Below, in pieces: positions 31,063 through 38,849 of a stretch of DNA of 64,000 nt. Source of the stretch: Limiplasma sp034927815 (GTDB lineage Bacteria; Bacillota; Clostridia; Christensenellales; Aristaeellaceae); assembly GCA_034927815.1 (NCBI GenBank), contig JAYFPK010000027.1, positions 13,395 through 77,394 of the forward strand, written 5' to 3'. The notes below the pieces were generated by a model. That model saw nothing but the letters and a program-made list of their open reading frames with translations, had not been told where the DNA came from and made no database searches. Positions within the stretch are counted from its first letter, which is position 1, and every line of letters begins with the position of its first letter. The position numbers and the translations under genes are program-made.

Positions 31063-31976
31063 GCCGGGTGCCTGAGGATGGACCCCAGGTTTCCAAAGAT
31101 GGCCCTGGCGATTTCCGGCCTGTTCATGGTGTACAGGTGGATGTTCGGCACCCCGTTGGCGATGAGGTCGATGATCTGCTCCGTGGCATAGGCGATGCCC
31201 GCCTGCCGCATGCATTCCGTATTGCCGCCGAAGCGGTCCACGATGGCGGCGAAGCGGGGGGGCAGCCCCGCCCCGGACAGGGCGGTGATCCGCTTGATCT
31301 GCCTGGCGTTCACCACCGGCATGATCCCGGCCACGATGGGAATGCCGATGCCCTTTTGCAAGGCCCGGTATAAAAACTGGTACAGGATGGCGTTATCAAA
31401 AAACATCTGGGTGGTGAGGAACTCCGCCCCGGCGTCCACCTTGCGGCGCAGGAAGTCCAAATCCGCGTCCCTGGAGGGAGCCTCGGGATGCCCCTCCGGG
31501 TAACAGGCCCCGCCCACGCAAAAGCCGCCCTGATCCCGGATGGCCTGGGTCAGCTCCGAGGCGTAATGAAAGTGGTCCTCTCCGGGAAAATCCACCCCCG
31601 GGGGAATATCCCCCCGCAGGGCCAGCACATTGGTGATGCCCTCCCGCCGCAAAGCCTCCAGCACGGCGCCCACCTTGCTCTTGGTATCGTTGATGCAGGT
31701 GAGGTGGCTCAGGGCCGGAATCCCCGAAGCTTGCACGCTCTTGCTCAGCTCCCGGGTGAACTGGGGGGTGCTGCCCCCGGCCCCGTAGGTCACGGAAATA
31801 TAGGCCGGGCCCAAGGCGGCGATGTCCCCTGCGATCTCCTTGGCCTCCTCGATGCGGCTGAACTCCTTGGGCGGGAAGATTTCACAGCTGAGGTGCACGC
31901 CCTTGGATTTCAGCAGCGCGGCAATGGAGGGGGCGGTATAGGAGGCTTCTCCCCGAGGGGATGGCGCTGCGTTCAT
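31059..31976 (-). CDS. metF: 5,10-methylenetetrahydrofolate reductase
   Basis: MetF reduces methylenetetrahydrofolate to the methyl donor used by MetH. The 305-residue flavoprotein barrel shows LSCEIFPPKEFSRIEEAKEI near residue 30 (catalytic Glu), ISVTYGAGGSTP, HLTCINDTKSKV, VLALRGDIPPGVDF and FLTTQMFFDNAILYQF. It overlaps metA upstream and the reactivation gene downstream, each by four bases. The electron donor could be NADH or ferredoxin; no partner zinc subunit MetV is adjacent. Confidence 0.95.
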   Translation of the reverse strand: MNAAPSPRGEASYTAPSIAALLKSKGVHLSCEIFPPKEFSRIEEAKEIAGDIAALGPAYISVTYGAGGSTPQFTRELSKSVQASGIPALSHLTCINDTKSKVGAVLEALRREGITNVLALRGDIPPGVDFPGEDHFHYASELTQAIRDQGGFCVGGACYPEGHPEAPSRDADLDFLRRKVDAGAEFLTTQMFFDNAILYQFLYRALQKGIGIPIVAGIMPVVNARQIKRITALSGAGLPPRFAAIVDRFGGNTECMRQAGIAYATEQIIDLIANGVPNIHLYTMNRPEIARAIFGNLGSILRHPA

Positions 31977-32914
31977 GCCTTTTGCTCCTTTCTGTGGCCG
32001 CTGAGGCTGGAGAGCTCATAGGGGGTCTCCTGGTAAACGAAATAGTTGAGCCAGTTAGAGAACAGCAGATTGGCATGGGCATGCCAGCGGAGCTTGGGAA
32101 GCCGGCTGGGATCATCCCCAGGAAAATAATTCTCCGGCACCTGGATGGATTCCCCCTTTTGCACATCCCGAACATATTCCCGCAGCAGGGTATCCCGGTC
32201 ATATTCGCTGTGGCCTGTGGCGAACACCCGCCGCCCGTCGTGGCTGCGGGCCAGGGCCAGCCCCACCTGGGGGCTGGAAGCCAGCACCACCAATTCCTCG
32301 CAGGCCGCCACCGCCTTTTCATCCACGGTGGTGTGGCGGCTCATGGGCACGCAGAAGGTGTCGTCAAAGCCCCGCAGCAGCTTATCCCGCCTGTCGGTGA
32401 GGGAGGTTTCGTAGACCCCGAAGAGCTTGCGGGGAAGCTCGTGCTTGCCGATGCGGTAGTGATGGTACAGCCCCGCCTGGGCCGCCCAGCAGATGTACAG
32501 GGTGCTGAAGGCGTGGCTGTCCGCCCAGTCCATGACGCTTTTGAGCTCCTCCCAATAGGCCACGTCGGAAAACTCCAGCTTTTCCACCGGCGCGCCGGTG
32601 ATGATCACCCCGTCGAAGTATTCCTCCCTCACGTCCGGGAGGGTGCGGTAGAAGGCGTCCAGGTAGCTTTCCTCGGTGTGCTGGCTCTGGTAGGTGCCCG
32701 TGCGCAGCAGCGTGATCTCCACCTGCAAGGGGGTATTGCCGATGAGGCGCAGCAGCTGGGTCTCCGTCTTTTCCTTGGTGGGCATGAGGTTGAGGATGAT
32801 GATTTTCAGCGGGCGGATGTCCTGGGACGCGCTGCGCTTTTCCGTCATCACAAAGATATTCTCCTCAGTGAGAACCCGGGTGGCGGGCAGCGCGTCGGGA
32901 ATCTTTACAGGCAT
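31973..32914 (-). CDS. metA: Homoserine O-acetyltransferase (MetA type)
   Basis: The 313-residue MetA-family acyltransferase activates homoserine. The catalytic Cys lies in YICWAAQAGLYH near residue 143, the His in VPMSRHTTVDE and the Glu in ATGHSEYDRD. Residue 111 in TGAPVEKLEF is Glu; in this family Glu at this position marks acetyl-CoA use, whereas Gly marks succinyl-CoA, so it should make O-acetylhomoserine. This agrees with the O-acetylhomoserine-using MetY encoded just upstream, which it overlaps by ten bases. Confidence 0.95.
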   Translation of the reverse strand: MPVKIPDALPATRVLTEENIFVMTEKRSASQDIRPLKIIILNLMPTKEKTETQLLRLIGNTPLQVEITLLRTGTYQSQHTEESYLDAFYRTLPDVREEYFDGVIITGAPVEKLEFSDVAYWEELKSVMDWADSHAFSTLYICWAAQAGLYHHYRIGKHELPRKLFGVYETSLTDRRDKLLRGFDDTFCVPMSRHTTVDEKAVAACEELVVLASSPQVGLALARSHDGRRVFATGHSEYDRDTLLREYVRDVQKGESIQVPENYFPGDDPSRLPKLRWHAHANLLFSNWLNYFVYQETPYELSSLSGHRKEQKA

Positions 32915-34212
32915 GGCGCTTCCTCCTTCTCCTGGCTGGCGGCCAGGGCCGTTTCCAAATCGGCGATCAAATCCACGGGGTCCTCCAGGCCGATGCTCAG
33001 GCGGATCAGCTCCGGGGCCACGCCGCAGGCCTTTAGCTCCGCTTCGTTCATCTGGCCGTGGGTGGTGCTGGCGGGGTGGATCACCAGGCTTTTGGCGTCC
33101 GCCACATTGGCCAGGAGGCTGAAGAGATTCAAGTGGTCGATGAACTTGCGCCCGGCCTCAAACCCGCCCTTGACCCCAAAGCTGAGGATGGCCCCGGCCC
33201 CCAGGGGCAGGTACTTCCTGGCCCGCTGATGGTAGGGATCCCCCGGCAGCATGGGATAATACACGTACTCCACAGCGGGATGGCCGCTGAGCCACCGGGC
33301 AATGGTCAGGGCGTTTTCGCAGTGACGCTTCACCCTGAGGCTCAGGGTCTCCAGCCCTTGCAGAATCAAAAACGCGCCAAAGGGGCTCAGGCAGCCGCCC
33401 ATCTCCCGCAGCATCTGCATCCGCAGCCGGGTGGCCACCGGGGCCTCCTCCCGGGCATACACCAGGCCCCCGTGCAGGGGGTCCGGCTCGGTGTAGGCCG
33501 GATAGCGCCCGTTGGCAAAGTCAAAGCCCCCCAGGTCCACCACCGCGCCGCCGATGGTGGTGCCATGGCCCCCGGCGTACTTGCTCAGGGAGTGGATCAC
33601 CACATCCACGCCCCAGGCCTTGGCGTCAAACATCGGCGGGATGCCGAAGGTGTTGTCCAGCGCCATCACCACCCCATGCCTTTGGGCAATGGCCTTGATC
33701 CCCTCAAAATCCGGGATGTTGATTCTGGGATTGCAAAGGGTCTCCAGGTAAATGATGCGGGTATTGGGCCGGATGGCGGCCTCCAAGGCATCCAGGTCGT
33801 CCGGGGGCACAAAGGTGGTGTGGATGTTGCTGATTTGGGGCAGGCGGCTATTCAGCAAGGTGTGGGTGCCCCCGTAGAGCGTGGAAATGGACACGATGTG
33901 GTCCGAATGCCCGCACAGGGCATAGACCAGCGCCGTCACCGCCGCCATGCCGCTGGCAAAGGCCACCGAGCCCTTTCCCTGCTCCAGGGCGGTGACGCGC
34001 TCCTCCAGGGCGGCCACTGTGGGGTTGTCAATCCGGGTATAGGTAAACCCTTCCGCCTGGCCGTGAAACACCTGGGCCGCGTTTTCAGCCGAGGGGTAGC
34101 AGTAGCTGGTGGTTTGGTAGATGGGCATGGCCCGGGAATGGGTCTGGCTGTCGGGCCGCTGCCCGGCGTGAAGCTGGAGGGTATCAAAGGCGTAGCGGGG
34201 GTTTTGGCTCAT
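32905..34212 (-). CDS. metY: O-acetylhomoserine aminocarboxypropyltransferase (sulfhydrylase)
   Basis: This PLP enzyme joins O-acetylhomoserine and sulfide to give homocysteine. The 435-residue length and the motifs AMPIYQTTSYCYPSAENAAQ, RIDNPTVAALEERVTALEQG, the PLP Lys in VIHSLSKYAGGHGTTIGGA near residue 209, and the C-terminal HPASTTHGQMNEAEL (Arg/Gln specificity loop) fit MetY rather than cystathionine gamma-synthase (about 380 residues). The start is ATG 34212 with AAGGA seven bases upstream. It leads the five-gene met operon behind a structured leader. The frame is open through the leader, but this part has no homology. Confidence 0.95.
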   Translation of the reverse strand: MSQNPRYAFDTLQLHAGQRPDSQTHSRAMPIYQTTSYCYPSAENAAQVFHGQAEGFTYTRIDNPTVAALEERVTALEQGKGSVAFASGMAAVTALVYALCGHSDHIVSISTLYGGTHTLLNSRLPQISNIHTTFVPPDDLDALEAAIRPNTRIIYLETLCNPRINIPDFEGIKAIAQRHGVVMALDNTFGIPPMFDAKAWGVDVVIHSLSKYAGGHGTTIGGAVVDLGGFDFANGRYPAYTEPDPLHGGLVYAREEAPVATRLRMQMLREMGGCLSPFGAFLILQGLETLSLRVKRHCENALTIARWLSGHPAVEYVYYPMLPGDPYHQRARKYLPLGAGAILSFGVKGGFEAGRKFIDHLNLFSLLANVADAKSLVIHPASTTHGQMNEAELKACGVAPELIRLSIGLEDPVDLIADLETALAASQEKEEAPCL

Positions 34213-34427
34213 GGCGAAGTCCTTCTTTCTGTCTCTAAATTGGTATAAAAAAAGCCCTTCCCTTTGCGGGAAGGGCTTTGCAAAGCACGGCGCTAGCCAC
34301 GTCCGCCAAGGGTACGCAAAATTGGCATGCCGCGCATCATCATGGGGCTCCTCATTGCCCATCCCTCGCTTTCCTTGGCTGTTTTCTCTCCTGGGGCGGC
34401 CCTGTTTCCTGGCCCTGCCCCCAGGTT
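34213..34427 (-). ncRNA. Structured met-operon leader, candidate riboswitch or attenuator
   Basis: The predicted transcript from about 34427 folds into a 5' hairpin (CCTGGGG 34390-34396 with CCCCAGG 34419-34425 on the + strand), a long-range stem (CCTTGGC 34373-34379 with GCCAAGG 34305-34311) enclosing a hairpin at 34342-34362, then an intrinsic terminator at 34247-34278. On the transcript strand, GGGAUGGGC (34365-34357) in the enclosed hairpin can instead pair with GCCCUUCCC of the terminator (eight of nine pairs), a plausible anti-terminator. The SAM-I, SAM-II, SAH, cobalamin and T-box core motifs I know are not apparent. Ligand sensing is inference. Confidence 0.6.
34247..34278 (-). terminator. 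Attenuator-type terminator in the metY leader
   Basis: On the minus strand AAGCCCTTCCC and GGGAAGGGCTT (stem 34252-34262/34268-34278) are followed by a run of Us (A-run 34247-34253). It lies between the promoter and metY, so it can abort the whole operon. Confidence 0.88.
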
Positions 34428-34433
34428 CCACAC

Positions 34434-34462
34434 ATCGTACCAGAGGCCGGAGGATGTGTCAA
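34434..34462 (-). promoter_or_regulatory. Promoter of the methionine operon
   Basis: On the minus strand, -35 TTGACA (34457-34462) and -10 TACGAT (34434-34439) have a 17-base spacer. The leader hairpin begins about 9 bases downstream of the -10. Confidence 0.8.
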
Positions 34463-34518
34463 GACGGCGCCGGTATTTTTATTGTACGCCGCCGGGAACC
34501 TTTTCACTCCTATTGTTC

Positions 34519-35865
34519 CTACTCCACCAAAAAGGGATCCTCCCGCACGCCGGCGGGGTTCAGCAGCTCCCGGTAGCACAGGTACATCACCGCCCGGCCC
34601 AGCATGCCCACCTCATGGTAGACCTTTCGGTTGTTGCAGCCGTTGGTGAGCATCACCACGCCGGTGCGGTCCGCGGGGTCAAAGTAGGCGGCGCAAAGCA
34701 TGCCGTAGGCCTTGCCTCCGTGGCCGTACAGGGTGCGCCCCTGTACCTGGTCGTCGGTGATGATGTTCATGTACAGCCCCCGCCCGCTTTCACAATGGAC
34801 GCTGAAGCGGAAATTTTGGGGCGTCCTCATTTCCGCCACGGTGCTTTCCTTCAAAAGGCGGGTGTTTTGGTAGATTCCGCCGTCGCAAAGCACGATCAGC
34901 AGCTTGGCCAGGTCCGGCGCGGAGATGATCAGCTTTCCGGCGGTGAAATAGTAATCCACCTGGGGCGTGGGGGTGAGCACATGGGTAGGGTCCTCCCTCA
35001 GGACCTTGGTACACCTTTGGCCGGGCATGGCGTACAAATCCGCCAGGGGCAGGTCCTTGGGCAGAAGGGAGGCCTGGTATCCGGCGGTGATGCCCAGGGG
35101 CTCAAACAGCCGCTCCTTGAGGGACGCGTCCAGGGTCTGGCCGGTGAGGATTTCTATCAGCACTCCGGCCAGGCCGCCCCCGAAATTGCTGTACTGCTGC
35201 CGGGCACCCGGCTCAAAGTCCGCCAAAAAGACATGGCCCAGCCGCTTCCCGGAAAAAAGCTCGGGCAGGGGAAGCCCCTGGCCGGACAGCGCGTCCCGGT
35301 AGAAGCCGCTGTCCCTCAGGCCCGCGGTATGACTCATCACCTGGCGCAGCGTAATGGGGACATGGGGATACTGGGGATTGCGGAGGGGAAAGCCCAGGAT
35401 ATCCCCCAGGTCCTGGTCCAGGCTGATGCGGCCCTCTTCCACCAGCTGCATCAGCCCCATGCCCGCCACCATCTTGCTGATGCTTCCCACCTGAAAGGCG
35501 GTATCCTGGGTCACGGGCTCCCCGTCCTTTTGGCGCAGCCCGTACACATGGGTGAAGGCGATCTCCCCATTGTGAATCACGGCGATGCTGGCCCCCATGG
35601 TGGCATAGCTCTCCAGCACCCTATCCAGCTTCTGGCCCAGGTCCAGCCGGGCGTCCCCGGCGATGCGCTGCACCTGGGCGTCCCCCGCGGCCAGCTCCTC
35701 CCTGGAAATGCTCTGCTCCTCCTCCGGGGGAGGGGCGGTAGGCTCCTGGGCAAATGCCGGGGGGAAGTATCCTTTGAAAAGAAGCGCAAACAGAAGGCCC
35801 AGCGCCATGGCCAGGCTTACCCTCCGCAGCCGTCCTTTTTCTTGTCCCATCCCCGCTGTTTGCAA
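34519..35865 (-). CDS. Secreted serine beta-lactamase-family hydrolase
   Basis: The 448-residue protein has a signal peptide (about 15-40, ...LFKGYFPPAFAQEP) and a beta-lactamase/PBP4-like fold: SxxK nucleophile in QVGSISKMVAG near residue 125, YxN-type motif QQYSNFGGGLAG near 224 and HGG-type motif LYGHGGKAYG near 378. Members are esterases, D-aminopeptidases or class C-like enzymes; true beta-lactamase activity is not implied. The TTG start at 35865 has AAGGACGG upstream, whereas the ATG at 35850 lacks a well-spaced site, so either start is possible. It has its own promoter. Confidence 0.85.
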   Translation of the reverse strand: MQTAGMGQEKGRLRRVSLAMALGLLFALLFKGYFPPAFAQEPTAPPPEEEQSISREELAAGDAQVQRIAGDARLDLGQKLDRVLESYATMGASIAVIHNGEIAFTHVYGLRQKDGEPVTQDTAFQVGSISKMVAGMGLMQLVEEGRISLDQDLGDILGFPLRNPQYPHVPITLRQVMSHTAGLRDSGFYRDALSGQGLPLPELFSGKRLGHVFLADFEPGARQQYSNFGGGLAGVLIEILTGQTLDASLKERLFEPLGITAGYQASLLPKDLPLADLYAMPGQRCTKVLREDPTHVLTPTPQVDYYFTAGKLIISAPDLAKLLIVLCDGGIYQNTRLLKESTVAEMRTPQNFRFSVHCESGRGLYMNIITDDQVQGRTLYGHGGKAYGMLCAAYFDPADRTGVVMLTNGCNNRKVYHEVGMLGRAVMYLCYRELLNPAGVREDPFLVE

Positions 35866-35969
35866 CTTTATCCGTCCTTACCAGCGCGGTGCGCGGTATT
35901 TATCCGTGGCGCTTGCGCTGCTTTATGGCGGAATCTTTGATACGTCCGCCCGTTTGTTATCTTTTGGTC

Positions 35970-35998
35970 AGTATACGGGGGGAGGGGGGATGTGTCAA
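35970..35998 (-). promoter_or_regulatory. Promoter of the beta-lactamase-fold gene
   Basis: On the minus strand, -35 TTGACA (35993-35998) and -10 TATACT (35970-35975) are separated by 17 bases, most of them C. The leader to the start codon is about 95 bases. Confidence 0.75.
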
Positions 35999-36209
35999 GG
36001 AGGGGGCGCCATGGGATGGGAAGTGTTACAGATGGTTTTGATTCGTCTTTAGGCATAGAAGCTTTTTTAGTTTGGAAGGGCTTTGGAGAATTCTATCCTG
36101 GCGATTAGGATATTTTCTTTCTCGTTACAGGAAACGGGTACGGTAGGGGGGCCGGGGGCTCAGATAATAAAATCAAATACTCCCATCCTGCCGCAAGTCC
36201 CCCTGTGCA
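35999..36209. other. Intergenic stretch without recognisable genes
   Basis: Between the divergent promoters I see no coding frame with a ribosome site. The stretch is mixed composition, with no repeat or hairpin of note. Confidence 0.5.
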
Positions 36210-36238
36210 TTGACTTCCCACAGGAGCAATGGTAAGAT
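36210..36238 (+). promoter_or_regulatory. Promoter of the DUF1858-rubrerythrin genes
   Basis: The -35 TTGACT (36210-36215) and -10 TAAGAT (36233-36238) are spaced by 17 bases, upstream of the DUF1858 gene. Confidence 0.65.
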
Positions 36239-36280
36239 AAGCGCAAGGCCGTTGCAAAGGGCCTGTAAGGAGTGAGTTTC

Positions 36281-36484
36281 ATGGCTGTTTCCAAGGATAT
36301 GTCCATTGGTCAGGTGTTGGCGTTGGACCGCGGCACCGCCAGCATTTTCATGGCGTTTGGCATGCATTGCCTGGGTTGCCCCCATGCCACCGCCGAGTCT
36401 CTGGAGGACGCCTCCGCCGCCCATGGGGCGGATGTGAACGCCCTTGTGGAAAAACTGAACGCTTTTTTGGACAGCAAGGCGTAA
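36281..36484 (+). CDS. DUF1858 domain protein
   Basis: The 67-residue protein MAVSKDMSIGQVLALDRGTA...FMAFGMHCLGCPHATAES is a stand-alone DUF1858 domain, related to the N-terminal part of ScdA/Ric iron-sulfur repair proteins, with the conserved GMHCLGCP double-Cys motif near residue 25. The domain is likely involved in redox or metal handling. The start is ATG 36281, nine bases after AAGGAG. It precedes a rubrerythrin-like gene, which fits a role in oxygen or nitrosative stress. Confidence 0.87.
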   Translation: MAVSKDMSIGQVLALDRGTASIFMAFGMHCLGCPHATAESLEDASAAHGADVNALVEKLNAFLDSKA

Positions 36485-36567
36485 TTTTACAGATGTTACC
36501 TCAAAAAACGATCTGAGGAAAAGGTTTTGCACAGGCTTCACGGAAGCATGGAAAACACGGGAGGCAT

Positions 36568-37062
36568 ATGGAAAACCTATGGATAATGCCGATGATGCAG
36601 ATTCAATCAGCGCAGGAGGCCCTTTTTATCGCCATTGAAATGGAGCGCCGGGCGGTTCAGCTCTACGGAAGGGCCCTGTCCCTTCTGCGGGAACAGGGCC
36701 GGGAGGCGGAGCCGCTTTTTGCCATGCTCTTGAAGACCCGGGCAGATGAACTGGGCCACTTGGAGCAGTTCAAGTCCCTTTACGTCGGCATGGAAGAAGC
36801 CCTGGAGCGGCAACTGATCCTTGGCGCTGTTTCCAATGGCCTTCTCTTTGAGGGCGGGCTGATGGAAGCCGTTCGCAAGGGCATCCTCCAGGACATTCCC
36901 AGCATGCTCCGCTATGCTGTCCAGGAGGAAGAGCATGCCGCGGCGGCCTACCGTTCCTTTGCCCTTCAGTGTCAGGACGAGAAGGCCAAGGAGGCCCTTT
37001 TATCCATCGCCTCCGAGGAGGACCAGCATCTGCACTCCCTCAAGGAAAATTACGAATCGTAA
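36568..37062 (+). CDS. Rubrerythrin/ferritin-like diiron protein
   Basis: The 164-residue protein has a four-helix ferritin-like domain with the metal ligand pattern of rubrerythrin: FIAIEMERRAVQLYGRAL near residue 22, DELGHLEQFKSLY near 60, and VQEEEHAAAAYRSFALQCQD plus ASEEDQHLHSLKENY in the second half. The C-terminal rubredoxin domain is absent. It probably reduces peroxide or acts as an iron protein. It lies 83 bases after DUF1858 with GGGAGG before its start. Confidence 0.85.
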   Translation: MENLWIMPMMQIQSAQEALFIAIEMERRAVQLYGRALSLLREQGREAEPLFAMLLKTRADELGHLEQFKSLYVGMEEALERQLILGAVSNGLLFEGGLMEAVRKGILQDIPSMLRYAVQEEEHAAAAYRSFALQCQDEKAKEALLSIASEEDQHLHSLKENYES

Positions 37063-37113
37063 GGGGGGGCGGCATGCCCTCCCTTTGATTAATGTGAAAA
37101 GGCTGATGATACG

Positions 37114-37659
37114 ATGGACTCATCCTCAAATACCCCCCGTCATCCAGACCGGAAGGTTACCCCCTCCGGGAACCGGTTCCGCCCGCTGACGCTGGCCATG
37201 GGCGGCCTTTTGGCCGCTGTGGTTTTTGTCTCCACCGCCTTTTTGAAGCTGCCGATTCCGATGGCCCAGGGCTATGTGCATCTGGGAGACGGATTCATTT
37301 TGCTGGGCGCGGCCCTGATGGGCTATGTAGCCGTGCCCGCGGCGGCTTTGGGCAGCCTGCTGGCGGACCTGCTGCTGGGCTTTGTTCCCTATGCCCTTCC
37401 TACCTTTGTGATCAAGGGCGCCATGGCCGCGGTGGCGGTGTTGGCGGTAAGGCAAAAAAACATCGCCCTTCGGATTTTGCTGCTGATCCTTGCCGAAGCG
37501 GTAATGGTTTTCGGATACTTTGTGGCGGAGGGCTGGCTGCTGGGCCTGGGCGCGGCGGGCGCTTGGGCCAGTGTGCCGGGGAACGCCGTGCAAGGGGGCA
37601 GCGGCGTGGTGATCGCCCTGGCCCTCATGCCCATGCTCCGCAGGATCAAGCTCAAATAA
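37114..37659 (+). CDS. ECF transporter S component
   Basis: The 181-residue membrane protein has five to six hydrophobic segments and the S-component pattern KLPIPMAQGYVHLGDGFILL near residue 43, GSLLADLLLGFVPYALPTFV and IKGAMAAVAVLA. These proteins bind a vitamin or metal and dock on the shared EcfAA'T module encoded elsewhere. The substrate cannot be assigned. It follows the rubrerythrin by 51 bases with a weak ribosome site, so cotranscription is likely. The bidirectional terminator at 37691 closes it. Confidence 0.85.
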   Translation: MDSSSNTPRHPDRKVTPSGNRFRPLTLAMGGLLAAVVFVSTAFLKLPIPMAQGYVHLGDGFILLGAALMGYVAVPAAALGSLLADLLLGFVPYALPTFVIKGAMAAVAVLAVRQKNIALRILLLILAEAVMVFGYFVAEGWLLGLGAAGAWASVPGNAVQGGSGVVIALALMPMLRRIKLK

Positions 37660-37690
37660 CAGCTTCAAAGCGCCAAAGGCCAACTACAGC

Positions 37691-37723
37691 AAGAAGCAGG
37701 AAGGATTATCCTTCCTGCTTCTT
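37691..37723. terminator. Bidirectional terminator overlapping the end of the kinase gene
   Basis: AAGAAGCAGGAAGGA (37691-37705) and TCCTTCCTGCTTCTT (37709-37723) form a perfect 15-bp stem. It serves the ECF gene on the plus strand and includes the stop and last codons of the minus-strand ribokinase. Confidence 0.82.
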
Positions 37724-38611
37724 TAAAAACTCGTATACCTCTTTCAAGACGGGAATGGAGGGCCCGGCCCCGGGCCGGGATACGGCAATGGCGGCGGCGG
37801 CGCTGGCCAAGCGCAAGGCCTCCTCCAGGGGCATGCCGGAGGTGTAGGCGGCCAGGAAGAACCCGCAGAAGGTATCCCCCGCGGCGGTGGTGTCCACAGC
37901 CTTTACCGGGAAAATCCCCTGGTGCAGCCTTTCGCCCTTGGCGGCGCACAGCGCCCCCTTGCTCCCCAGGGTCAGCGCAAAAGCCGCCTCCGGATAGCGG
38001 GCCCGCAGCTTTTCCAGAATCAGCTCCGGGTCGGCGTCTTCCGCAAGCCCCGCCAGGTGAGCCCCCTCGCCCTCGTTGAGCACAAACAGGTCCACCAGGT
38101 CCAAGGGATACTCCAGCAGGGCCTGGTCAATGGGCGAGGGGTTGAAGGCCACCTTCAGGCCCGCCGCCCTGGCTTGCTCAAAGCCGTAGGCCACGCAGGA
38201 GGTTTCGTTCTGGGCGAGGAACCAATCCCCCGGCTGGCTCTGGAGGATGCTGGCGTCGATCATGGTGGGGGTGATCTGGGCATTGGCCCCGGCTGTGACG
38301 ATGATGCAGTTATGGCCGGAGGGATTCACCTGGATCACCGCGTGGCCGCTGGGCCCCGGGGAAGTCAGCACGGCGGTGGTGTCCACCCCCGCCTGGGCGA
38401 GCATGGCCAGCAATTCGCCGCCATCCTGGCCCACGGCCCCCACGTGGGATACCTGCGCCCCCGCCCGTGCCAGGGCCAGGCTTTGGTTAAGGCCCTTGCC
38501 GCCGCAAAAATTCTCCAGCTTTTGGGAGGAGATGGTTTCCCCCTCCTGTACGAAATGGGGTACGGAATAAACCTTGTCGATATTCAGGGAGCCCAGGTTG
38601 ATAATCTTCAT
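37706..38611 (-). CDS. PfkB/ribokinase-family sugar kinase
   Basis: The 301-residue kinase shows the PfkB signatures: the glycine pair region ENFCGGKGLNQSLALARAGA near residue 34, VGAVGQDGGELLAML, and the C-terminal VDTTAAGDTFCGFFLAAYTS near 248 with the catalytic Asp. NxEGxH-type VLNEGEGAHLAG is close to ribokinase. It phosphorylates ribose or another sugar at the 5-OH position; the substrate is not certain. ATG 38611 gives MKIINLGSLNIDKVYSVPHF, the family N-terminus. It is monocistronic and convergent with the ECF gene. Confidence 0.9.
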   Translation of the reverse strand: MKIINLGSLNIDKVYSVPHFVQEGETISSQKLENFCGGKGLNQSLALARAGAQVSHVGAVGQDGGELLAMLAQAGVDTTAVLTSPGPSGHAVIQVNPSGHNCIIVTAGANAQITPTMIDASILQSQPGDWFLAQNETSCVAYGFEQARAAGLKVAFNPSPIDQALLEYPLDLVDLFVLNEGEGAHLAGLAEDADPELILEKLRARYPEAAFALTLGSKGALCAAKGERLHQGIFPVKAVDTTAAGDTFCGFFLAAYTSGMPLEEALRLASAAAAIAVSRPGAGPSIPVLKEVYEFLKKQEG

Positions 38612-38849
38612 CGCGTTCGCCCTTCCACAAAAGATTGAAGCTACACCCGCGCCAAAAAACAGTGGCCGGGGGGAAATTAACCTCTTACATTCGACGCGCC
38701 TCCGCCCCATTCCTTTCCGCTCTCCCATCCCCTCCGCCGCAAACAGGCCGCTCCGGGAAAATCCTTTGATCTCTCAAAGGAAGAATTTGTCAGCGGAGGC
38801 CGCGCATGACCCTTGCAGAAGCGGAAAGGATGGAGGAAGGGGGATTGTG

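Noticed and set aside
34213..34431. In-frame N-terminal extension of metY to 34431
   Set aside because: It would cross the leader hairpins, terminator and the -10 region; homologues start at MSQNPRYAFDTLQLHAGQRP.
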